Position numbers and translations under genes: made by a program | The notes under the pieces: model-generated | Database searches by the model: none | What the model saw: only the letters and a program-made list of their open reading frames with translations | What the model was told of the DNA's origin: nothing | Shown here: one piece after another, positions 42,715 to 54,000 of the stretch | How positions within the stretch are numbered: position 1 is the first letter of the stretch | How the letters are laid out: each line of letters begins with the position of its first letter | Origin: Nematostella vectensis | Lineage: Eukaryota > Cnidaria > Anthozoa > Actiniaria > Edwardsiidae | DNA: 64,000 nt | Reading direction: 5' to 3' | Assembly: GCF_932526225.1 (NCBI RefSeq) | Contig: NC_064046.1 | Location: 3,968,001-4,032,000 of the forward strand

Positions 42715-43577
42715 ATACACTGAAGGGGGAGGGGGGGGGATCCGAAAAGTTTTAACCGCAAAAAGAGGGGGGGGGGGACTCCGGAAAAAAAGATCCTTCA
42801 AAGGGGGTGGGGGGGCTCTGAAATTTTTAGGAGCCGTACTTTTCAGCTTAAATATTTTACTGATATGATCGATTCTAAATTACCAATGCATTTAATACTT
42901 TTGTCTTTATAAACCATAATATAGATATTTCCAGCTTTCAGTACATAACAGTTGGATTTACTGATACAGTTTATTATCAGTTAACAGGAACAAATGAAAA
43001 TAAACTTCTAAACAGTGGTGGAGCCTGCAAATCTACAAAACAATATACAACGTTTCATACGTTGGACATTATCCCTTTTTATACAGAAAAATATTCTTAA
43101 CAAAAACAAATGTATACTTCTTCACAGGCGTCCTTATTGGCGGACCATTTGATTCTTAACAAAAACAAATGTATGCAAATGTATACTTCTTCACAGGCGT
43201 CCTTATTGGCGGACCATTTGATTCTTAACAAAAACAAATGTATGCAAATGTATAATTCTTCACAGGCGTCCTTATTGGCGGACCATTTGAGTTTTGAGGG
43301 GGGGGGGGGGGGTTTGAAAAAAAAAACAAGAGATGTCAGAATGAAATAATGATGAACTTGACTGGATCATCAACTCGGAAGAGTGCAACTTTGCAGTATT
43401 CATTTTCCAGATTTTAAGATTTTTTTGTTTATTGAGGTCGTAAGGGGGGAATCTGTAAATTTTGGGGTTCTGAAAGGGGAAACAAATGATTTCCAATGTA
43501 AGAGGGACTCTAAAATGTTGAGGTGTCTTGAGCGAAAATCTTCCTTTCCCTCCCTCGGCGTATTTTATGAACACTCG
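42700..43577. mobile_element. Inverted-repeat transposon, about 880 bp
   Basis: GGAGTGTTCATTAAATAC at the left pairs with GTATTTTATGAACACTCG at the right. Internal G-runs, three 69-bp tandem repeats (43109-43315) and no transposase. It cuts the end of the methyltransferase exon. Confidence 0.75.
43109..43315. repeat. 69-bp tandem repeat, 3 copies
   Basis: TTCTTCACAGGCGTCCTTAT, TGGCGGACCATTTGA and TTCTTAACAAAAACAAATG recur with a 69-bp (23-codon) period. The resulting periodic ORF is not a gene. Confidence 0.95.
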
Positions 43578-43982
43578 TATTTTATGAACACCTTCCTTAG
43601 CTGGATTTGCTCCCAGCAAAGCTCGCGGGCAAATTCACCCTTGCTGTTTTTTCTTCCGACGTGATAACATAGTAGCTACTTACACATGAGCTGTAGCTAC
43701 AATAAACGTAAAAGTTGAATTGAGGCTTAAAAAAAGAACACATGTTGACATTTGTTAATTTTTTTATTTCATAGATTGCTATCTTTAAAAACGAGTACAG
43801 AAGCATAAATGATGAATGTCAATAGTTAAATTACTACACTATTAGAGACTTCGACATAAGTCAATGGTGTTTGTCCATGGGAAAGGCGAGCCCTGCAACT
43901 AACCTATAACGTAAGTTATTGTCCATTTCCAAATGTAAACCATAAAACGTTGATAACAGCAGGAAGCACCATTCCACGGACT

Positions 43983-46900
43983 CTACATCATGACCTTGTA
44001 GGCGATAATAGCAATGGCAACCACAACCGCTGCAGGAAGAAGAAATGATTGAATCCTGGAAGAAAATAAAGTGGAATTTAAAGCGGGGTTAATTATGCAA
44101 ATAAATCAGGTGGCAGGGAATTCAATTAACAAAGACTTGGGTTGAGGCAATAAATATAGAAGTAAATAAAAATCTAGTTTATGGGAGAGTTTATAGTATC
44201 AACTATCTGGGAGTAGCCTTTTCCACAACAAAATTTTATCCTGTGTTTCCAACTTTGCGGGTGCGCCCAAATGTAAGTGACCTTTAAGAGCGCACTCAAA
44301 GTACGCTGGATCCTCGAGCATGTCCAATCTATAGAATTTTGAATTTAAGATTTATACAAGAAGACCCCATGCCCTACACAAGGGAAAACCCTCTCACAAC
44401 TAAATAAAATATTATGAGGAGGATAATCCCGTGAGATAATTCTATCTATAGTAATCCACATGGCTCAGTCTTCATGCTACAGTTTTTAGTGTCATACACA
44501 AAGACTTTAATGGTTTGCAATTACACAGCTTGCATTAACTTTTATTTATGACATTCTCGAAGCAAAGCATGCCGATTTGTTTTAGCTCGGCTACTAAGCC
44601 TCTGTCTTGTCTAGTTTAGAAGATAAATCTCAAGATATCATAAAGTACAATAATGTGTAACCAATGTTTGCTACACAGAATATTTTTTAAAGGATATTAG
44701 ATGCGAAAATGAATCACAAGGCAGAAATGGCTTAATGACAAAGAAATCCGTTAGACAGGGGTGTGTGAAGTAAACCCCTAGACTTGCCCAAAAGTCGCCC
44801 TCTTTGATTTTTTCCAATAGGAGCGCCATCTAATGGGTATTTTCCTCAATAATCAGTAAAAAATCAGGCGTGCGGAGAGGACGACTTGTTACATTTGCAC
44901 GATTTCGATTTTAATTTGCAAATTTTTGCCGTGAAAAACATATGCGCACGCTATTCTTTATTGCGCACATGAAAATAACGAAACTTGAAATCGTTTTTGC
45001 TTCAAAATCTTTCCAGTCTTTATTTCTTTAATGTCAAGTGACCAGGAAAGACTGAAAATTTAGTTGTCTTTACTAATGATGTTAACCCGAATTTGATATC
45101 TTACGAGAACGAAAGAGCTGCAAGAAACAAGATTTCTGAAAGTAACCATGACGTTTACTATGGCGTCGGCATCATTCTCGTGCTTCGATTGGATGTTTAT
45201 GAGACACGTCACCGACCTAAATCTAGGTAGGTAAAAATTGGCGGACAGCGAACTAGAAAAGCCCGTTGTACAGCAGAAGCCAGTTTCTAAAAAGCTGGCC
45301 AGAGGACTTTGAGAAAGTCTATAAACCCGCCTGCCCTTGTCTGTGCAGCCCATGTGGTAATGTATAAGGAATTACAGTACCTGAGCCCGGGGGCTTGTAC
45401 TGTCTCACTGTACTGAGCTGGAAAATGTTTAACAAGATGTTCAAAGACATGGATGGACTTTTTTGTTTGATGTCTAATGCATTTTTATATTAAGCAGTTA
45501 TGTTACATAGTAAGTTCCTGTACTACTGTGAGTGGTTTAATTCGAAATTTATTGCAGGAGTTATTCTTAACTGACTTTATGACTTCTGATGTTTGGGTGA
45601 ACCAAGTGAAAATTCAAGCACAATTTTTTCAACATTTTTTTTTCAAAAATATTTTAAATAATAATAATAGCAATCCAACGATTGTGTTGCTGTTTTACTG
45701 GCTGCATTGACTTGACATTTTCAAAATAAGAAACCAATAATGTCCCCCTTAACCTACAGAGAATATTATTGGTTCCTTTTTATATTATTACTCTTATGTT
45801 ACCACCAATTTACTTTTCGGCCAATAATAATATCTGATGATTTTGAATGAAAAAAAAATATTTCAAAAAATAAATCACAAACGTGTGTCTATTGGAAGTT
45901 TCTTTTAGGATTTGAGTGACAATTTAGAAGAGTTTAAGAATAACATCTAATAGAGTTTGTCTTTTGTTGTTTGAGGTTTCTGTCAACCTGCCAGAGGTAA
46001 ACTGGTCAGGTTGCTGCTTTAATGGTACCACACTTACCATGAAGATCCTTCACTATTATCAGGAGCTGGGTAGGCAGTGTTCTTGGGCTGGTAACAAAAA
46101 AAAAAGAAAAGAAAAAAAAAACTCTTAGAGATACATCTGTACAACATTTTACATGGGACTTGTTCCACTTCATACTGTTCAAGTTTTTGTTACAGGAACT
46201 GTGGAACTGGTCTTATCGTCAGGCAGTCAGTGTGGCCCTGTTAAGCCTCAACAGGAACTAGTTGCATGAAAGATGGAAAAGTCAAGCTAAAAGCTGAGCT
46301 GAAATAGCTGAGATTAGTGTGCACACGCATTTTGAGAGCCTGTTTCGCAGGGTAGACCCAGTTTGGTGGTATTGGTTTCACTGCTGGCCTTGTTTTGTGC
46401 CAGTGTTAACTTGACACCAGGTTCAAATGCTTGATTCATTCAGAACCCTCTTTACTTTTGGTTACTTAAATGTTTATAACTGGATAAAAAATCATGTCCT
46501 TAGATAAGATAAAGATATAATATAATAAAGTATCCCAATAAGGGTTTTTGATGCATAAGGGAAGTACGATTGCCATGTTTATGTGAAGTCTATTGACCTT
46601 GATCAAAAGGAATAAAGAATGCTTAGAATAGATAAACAATTAATGTGCTTTTTAAATAAGCACATACCTTTACATCGTCTTTCCTATCAGCCTGTAAAAC
46701 ATAAAGCCAAAACATCAAATTTTAGTTACTCTTCAATGATCATACAAACAACAGGTGGCCACTATAACTTGATCTAGCATGCATACAGATGCTAACCTGG
46801 TTACAATTTACACACTTTGTCTCTGCCTAAAGTTTGAGTTGGACTAGTAGAAAACCAATAGGCTGGTCATTCAATAAATAATCAAAGGATAATAATTTTT

Positions 46901-48320
46901 AAAGGCCTTCAATTTTGTGCTGAAGTAGCAATTAATTTTGTTTTATTGGATCAAATAATTTGATTATGTACAATTTCAGAACATGTTTTCTAGATATGCC
47001 TTGAATATTATTTCTGTCCATTTAAAAACTTACCTCTCTCAATTCACCAATACAATATTCATTCATTAATTCTCTAGCATCAGATGAGTGGCCAACATCC
47101 TCAAAGCTTTCAGAAGCATCTCCACCTTAAAAAGGGATAATAGGAAAAAGATATGAGCTTAATAACTACAGGATCTTGGATCTCAAGCTTGTTCCTGAAG
47201 GCCTTATCTGTGTAATCAATATGTGATATCCAAAAGCCAAAAGGATTTTGATGTAGCATGGCCACAACTGGGTTCAAAATAACTTTTTAAAATCTTCTAG
47301 ATTTTGCCAGTTTTCTGGATTTTGGTGGCGAAAAAAGACTAAATTATGAAAGGGAAATACATAAAAAAAGAGCCAGCAATGACCAGAAAACAGCCGGCTA
47401 TCGCAGACAGCCGTGCACTATTTTGAACCCTGCACAAAATTACACTGAGCAGGTTTGGTGAACAACACAAAATATGATGGACTTTTTTGGTTTTTATCTC
47501 AAAATGACTTGACAAATGCACAGACCATCATGTTGAAGGGCAGGTGACACTCTGTCCATGTAGACAGGTGTACATACCTGCTTGCTCAAGAAGAACCTCC
47601 TCGCCTCCTGGATGCTAAAAGGCAAATCATAGCAATCATCAGAATAGTGTAAAAATCTTTAGACTATACAGCAAGAATGGATTGGCTCAAGAAGGGTGGA
47701 TACAAAAACGGGGGTTAATATCATCCCTTTACCCCCCCCCCCCCCCCCTTCCTTCCCCCCAATTTCAGGGTAAATACAGTAATAGTCATGTAGTATAAAT
47801 TAACAAATAAAGTGTTTAACTTATGTTCGGAAAGTCAATTCCCTTGACCACCTTATAAAACTCTAGTTCTGATCTTTATTAGGGGGTGGAGGTTTTTGGG
47901 GAGGGAGGACAGAATGCTCCACATAGGAAAAATGATGGTAGATATCTTGCATCACACTGTGATAAGATAAAAATGTCAAATAAGTTAATATTATGCAATA
48001 GTAATATGATGAACGGGTCAGCTACAGAAAACGGATCTTTGATCAAAAACAAGAAAACTAGAAACAGGCAGGTTAAATACAATATGGGACCACATTTATT
48101 TAAGCAATAGAATAAAAAAAGTGTGAATCCGATATCAAATGAAGCTACGAGCGATGGGGTCAAATAACTACAAATGAGCGTGCAGTCGCTCACATACCTC
48201 GTCTAAAAACTTTGTCACATCAAATACTTTGTTGTGTATAACTAGCCAGCATCCTCCTGCTTTATTGTGGTTTTTTACTTCGTCAAATGTGTAGAGCTTT
48301 TTATCCTCGTTGTCCGCCAT
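43983..48320 (-). CDS. CYB5: Cytochrome b5, complete, 6 exons, 132 aa
   Basis: Exons (minus strand): 48198-48320, 47578-47614, 47034-47125, 46668-46691, 46038-46087, 43983-44055. All have GT-AG boundaries and consistent phases; total 399 nt. The protein is a tail-anchored haem carrier of the ER (or outer mitochondrial) membrane that passes electrons to desaturases and P450s. Exon 1 encodes [20 protein letters not shown] and [17 protein letters not shown]. Exon 2 encodes [13 protein letters not shown] with the first haem-ligand His. Exon 3 encodes [15 protein letters not shown] with the second. The last exon gives the hydrophobic anchor [17 protein letters not shown] and ends VMM-stop. Length and domain order are normal for the family. 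A likely AATAAA on the minus strand lies near 43765. The gene is head to head with the tyrosine aminotransferase gene. Confidence 0.95.
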
Positions 48321-51032
48321 TTTTATAGACGCTTTGCAGAGGTCCAAGAGTTCGAAATGACGTAATTTGAACCCAGTCTCTCTCAACTCGTTAGGCGCAC
48401 AGGTAGTACAAAATTGACGAATTACGCAAGAAATATTTTTCCACCGTCCTGTGATCGAACTATAGCAGCTTTTTCAGATAGAGTGTTTGTTCGTTCTTTC
48501 TTCTCTACCATAATCTTATGTAATTTAAGTTTTTTTTCAATTTCTATAGACTGTGTCAATGATAGCAGGGAAATAAGTAATTCTGCAGTAGTAAAATGTG
48601 GTTTGTATACACCTATTTAAAAAAAAGTTTGACGATAAGAGAATGGAAAATAGAACAAAGTTTGGCCAATAATAATGTTTCCTTGTATTTAAAATTCGTT
48701 CATTAATTACAAGGACCTCGCTACAAACTTAAGTTAGCCTCACTAAATGTCATACATGACTTGTTTTCCCTAACAAGCGGTGTTTGGCATTCATCATTTT
48801 CCATTTTCTCATAGTCAACCTTAATGAAATAGCAGGGGAATAAGTAATTCTGCAGTAGTAAAATGTGGTTTGTATTGGAGCTCTTGAAGTAAGAACGAAT
48901 CTGCCGTTTGTATTATTCAATCACGTACGTATCACAGTCAACACAAATCTGATTGGTCAGTAAACAATTGCCGGGGGTCATGTCGGAGGTGGGGTCCAGT
49001 TTGGACCAACCAGAATAGAGAAGTCTCAGCAAAAAATGAATGTTTTATGAACCGTGTTCTGGAGGCGAGTGATTTTCGCAGACGACACGCGATTTTTCGC
49101 TTCTGTTCCTCTTTTGCCCGTTAAAAACACGAGGATTAATGCCAAGTGAAGCCAAGAATCCTGTTGAACACGAGGTAAGGCGACTGAATTGAAAGTTCAA
49201 GTAGAATTTGCTTGGGTTTAGTGTTATGGTGACACAAAACGTGGCACAAATTACCATAACTTACAAACGATTTTGATCTTCGTTTCAATCCAATAGTAAA
49301 TCTTCTAGTACAATCCCTGTGTATATGTGTTATTTATTCTCATAAAAAAGAGCTATATAATTTTTTTTACGGAAATGTTATGTCCCTGCACATGGGTAAA
49401 ATTGTCCACACTACTTAGCTTTCTTCGCTTGAAGAACATAGGTCAAGAATACAAGAGTATTCTGCTGTTTACTTTTACTACTAGATGACGCTCAGGCTTC
49501 AATCAAGGGGTTTAATATTCTCTTCATTTTTTGGGACATCACTTCTGTTATGTGAGGCTTCGATGTGTATGATTCGGTCTAAAAGCCTGACATAGATCCC
49601 ACCGGGGTATCTCTGTTTGACTATATCGCGATCGATTCCCTACGATGCGACGAGTCTTTTAGCATTCAAGAAAAAAAAACAGCCGAAAATATAATTACTC
49701 TAAAATCATCAACCACAGCAGCTTTTATCAAAAAATTCTTTTTTCTAAACCCCTAGCGTATGGTTTGAAGTCAATGATGCACATTAAAACTAGTAGCATT
49801 GCGTAACATTTCGTGTTATCTTAAAAAAGTTTTCCTACCATACAACAGTTTAAATGCCCTTTTTATTTGAAGGAGATAGCGCTTTTTACTAAAGAATCCA
49901 CCATAAAATAATTGGACAATAAGCTAAAATTATGTGTAAACTTGTAAAAAGCTAAACTGCAAATTTCAGATACTAAGGGGTGAATTTGTATCTTTTGTTT
50001 ACACAGAAATGTAAATTGAAACGCGCGTTGTGACTTTATAAGTTGATGCGTTTTCCTATTTTCTAATAGCTCTCAGCATGCATAGCAGGATATTATTCTC
50101 GTATAAGTTTGTACATTTTTTTCCTCTCTTCCAATTCAACGGATGATGAAATGTGAAAGTTTCCCAAGTTTTAAACTACTATTTATAAGATGATAAAAAC
50201 ATAGCAAATTGGTACTTGTGTTTATATTTTTTAGTGTTTGATATTTTTTGGCCTGAATCACTTCAGAAAATGACCTTTAGAAAATGTGACCCAACATTCA
50301 CTTTACTATGGGGTGGATGATTCTCGATCAAACAAAACTTTGGGCGGTTACAAAAAAGTTTGAAAGCGAGTTGCACGTTTTGCCACAGGTAGCCCAAGCT
50401 CTTTATTTGTCCCTGTTGATTTTACGGTAAACATAGGAACAAAAACAAAATTAGTGAAAAATTAAAAAACAACGTTCGTTTAAAAATTCCAAATCGTGAA
50501 TCTTGAATCTTGAAAAAGGCGCTTTAATACGGCCAAAGAACACACAAAAAGTAAACATAAACACAACACTAGACTACACACGTCTTTTCAACAAGTTGTT
50601 TTTTATTTTGCATTAATTTTGTTTTTCTTCCTATGTTACCGTAAAATCAATCAAGGGACAAATAAAAAGCTTGGGCTACCTGTGGTTTTGCCACTGGCGA
50701 AACCAACTGTTACAGCAAGTTTTTTTTGTCACAAATTGAAGTAATACTGATTTTTGATTGGCCAATGCAACTGCTTGCATATGCTTGAAGTCCCTTTGCT
50801 GTGAGAAAAGTTGGGTTGTTGTAGTAATACTTTTTTCAGCAATTTTTTGTACTTACAACAGCATGTTTTTCACAGCAATGCTGCCCCAAAAATTGTTTGA
50901 TTATGTTGCTTGTATTACTGTCCCTTAGCTACATATTTGCACAGACAATTCTGAGAGAATTTTAAACAAACCCCATTTTCCTATTCACTTCAAATCTGCA
51001 AACTTATTAATTTTTTCATCTCTCAGCTCAAC
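48321..51032. promoter_or_regulatory. Divergent promoter region and aminotransferase 5' intron
   Basis: Between the cytochrome b5 start codon (48320) and the aminotransferase start codon (51033). A likely 5'-UTR exon of the latter ends at donor CGAG/GTAAGG (49174/49175), and its partner acceptor is TCTCTCAG at 51019-51026, followed by CTCAACATG. No TATA box is obvious. A 45-bp direct repeat (GTAATTCTGCAGTAGTAAAA) occurs at about 48563 and 48831. The rest is AT-rich with the MITE 50383-50685. Confidence 0.45.
50383..50685. mobile_element. 303-bp MITE, CCACAGGTAGCCCAAGCT family, copy 2
   Basis: The termini are CCACAGGTAGCCCAAGCT and AGCTTGGGCTACCTGTGG, flanked by an exact TTTTG duplication. 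Shares the TTTACGGTAAACAT sub-terminal block with copy 1 at 21537. Confidence 0.9.
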
Positions 51033-54000
51033 ATGATTGAACCTGTGGAGGTCAACAAGAAAAAGAAATGGCTCATTCAGTCATCAGTGTCAGCTAAGAA
51101 CACTTTTAACCCAATCAGAGCAATTGTTGACACAATGAAAATCAAACCCAACCCAGACAAGCCCATGATTGCTCTTTCTATTGGTGACCCTACAGTCTTC
51201 GGCAACCTTCAACCACCAAAGGAAGCAGTTGAAGCTATTACAGAGAGTGCTCAATCAGGAAAGAACAATGGCTATGCCCCATCTTCAGGGTATCTCAAAT
51301 CAAAAGAGGCTATTGCTAAATACTGCTCACGGCCAAATGCTGAGGTTGAGGCCAAGGATGTGGTGATAACCAGTGGGTGTTCACATGCCCTTGAAATGGC
51401 TATAAGTGTATTATTAAACCCTGGGGACAATCTTCTTATACCGTTACCTGGATTTAGTATATACCAGACTGCCTCTATATCTAAAGGCTATGAAGTGCGG
51501 CACTACAATCTGCTGGTAAGGATGCACATTGTTACAATGATTTTTTTATTTGTGTCAATGGCAGTAAGAGCAATGATGATGATGACCATGATGATGATAG
51601 GGTGGTTAGGCTATTGGGAATAGTACTGATAATATACAAATCTGTTGATTGATTGATGACAGGTGCATACCCAGGATTGGCTGAGGGGGTGCGCAGTTTC
51701 ATAGGTATCATATGGAAAGAGCATAGTATTTGAAGATTCTCTAATAAGGAATGACTCACTTTTGGCCGCCAAGGGGGCATGGACGCACACCCTGCGCACC
51801 CCCTTGCGATGTGCCTGTATGATGATAATGATGATGATAATAATAAGGAATGACAAGAAAGGTTATGATCATCACTTTTGCCAACAAATTCCAAATGCAC
51901 CATTTTCTTTAAGTCCAATAGTCACATTCATCACATTTTAGTTCTTAACATGTGTTTAACACTGGTTTAATATCGTCTTTGTACGCCCCTTTCTAGCCAG
52001 AAAAGTCATGGGAAGTTGACTTAGAGCACATGGAGTCAATGATTGACTCACGGACAAGAGCTATACTGGTGAACAGTCCGTCTAACCCATGTGGGTCTGT
52101 GTACAACAAAGAACACCTAGAAGCTATAATTGCAGGTAAAGAAAATTATGTTCACATGCAGCTATTTGTCAAACACCATGAAACGTCATAATATATAATA
52201 TTCATTATATTGACATGCATAATATTCACAAGCACTCAAGAAAGGCACACTGCTTAGGCTTAGTTCCAGGCCTTTGTTGTTTTGCTTTTAGGTGCACCAT
52301 GTTTTGCTCAGATTTTTTTAGGCGAGAGTAGTTATGAGCTAGAGGGATCAATCTGTTCCACTCGATTAGGAAAAAAACAGCATCCCACCCAAACTGCAAG
52401 ATCCATCACTGGAATCACATATTATACAAGATTCGTCATATGAAAAAATATCACTTTTTGGTGGCTTAAGGATGTTAGGGTGTATTACTTGTAACAGGTT
52501 TTGAACATTTACAGTTGATTAAAAAGGGAGAAACGCCAGTCTAGGACTCGCATAACTCGCCAGTTTTAACTAATTTGGTCTTTTAATTTGAAGTTGCGGA
52601 GAAGCACATTTTGCCTATCATCTCTGACGAAGTGTATGCTGACGTGGTACGTACTGTGAGGGGGAGGGAGAGTCCGGGGAGTGTCCACCAACCAAAGACT
52701 TGCATAGTAATCTACAAGAGAGTTGTAGGTGGGAGGGTGACGGGGTGACAGGTGCTGAATCGATGAGGAAGAATATTTTGACCTGAAAAAGAACACACCC
52801 AGTTTTTCGAAACTTTTTATGTTTTCCAGTTTTTTCCCTGTTGATAGTTGTTTTTTTTTTGTGTGTCAGGTTTTCTCTGGACAAACATTCTACCCGATGG
52901 CGAGCCTTTCAAAAAATGTCCCCATCTTGACGTGCGGCGCTGTATCAAAAAGGTTGGCTAGACTCAATAATACACCTTCCCCATATCTTCCCACAACTAT
53001 TTCCGACACGAGCCTGAAAACGAGGTCAGGCGTCAAAATGGTAAACAAGATGGCAAATTTTGTTTTTATCCTCGTTTTCACGTGCGCGTCGCAAAAAGTT
53101 GTGGGAAGATGGGGGGAAGGTGAACGCTTTGTTCAAAACATTGGGCTTGATTATTGTACCCAGGCCGCGTAGCTAGAACGGCCAAATAAAAGGAATGAAT
53201 GATATTGCCCTGCTAGACATAGAAAAAATATTGTAGCTACGACCTTACGACCGGAATTTGTAAACTCTATGTAAACTCTGAAGTTTTCAATAAGAACCGA
53301 GACTTTAAGTGCATCGAGGCTAGCTTTAATTGAGATAATACAGGCGCTTTTTGACATTTATGTATAGTTATTAAGAAATGCCCCCCCTTCCAAAAAAAAA
53401 AAAGTATAATAATAATAACAACGGGAAAAGTGGTGGAGAAACCGGGATTGTCCCCGAAACAAAGCGATATGACGGAGAAGAAGCACACGTGCTGCCCTCT
53501 TCGATAGTTTTGGGCGGACGCCTCCCCCTGAACTTTGTAATCGTCTAATCTCTATGTTATGAGTACAGAAAGCTAATGGATGTCGATATTTCCGCTTCAG
53601 GTTCCTTGCGCCAGGCTGGAGGGTCGGGTGGGTTCTTATACACGATCGTAACGGAGCATTCGAGGATGAGGTAAAATGTAATTTCTTGAAATAGTTTCAC
53701 GTTTAATAAATGTGACCGCATTGTCAAGTTAAATTTAATTACATGTCTATATGCGGCACATTTGCTCCAAACCGAAGTGTTAATAAGTCTAACCACGCAG
53801 TCATTTTATCCTCCCGCACAATACAGTTTGTCAGTCGCGAAAGCGCTGCGAAGGAGACTTAAACCCAGTCACTCGAGCAAGGAGCTGAGATGCTTTCAAA
53901 TATCGTTAATAAAGTATCACTGTCTTCAAGCGTGGAAAACATAATAATCTTAAACAAAAAATCAGAAATGACTATTTTCGTCACATCAGATAACGACGAA

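Noticed and set aside
51169-51366. 65-codon ORF inside aminotransferase exon 1
   Set aside because: Out-of-frame shadow of the real exon.
53149-53172. Extension of the aminotransferase reading frame through 52819-53172
   Set aside because: The ORF mixes exon 4 (52870-52952) with intron and a hairpin; the splice donor at 52953 fits the next exon in phase.
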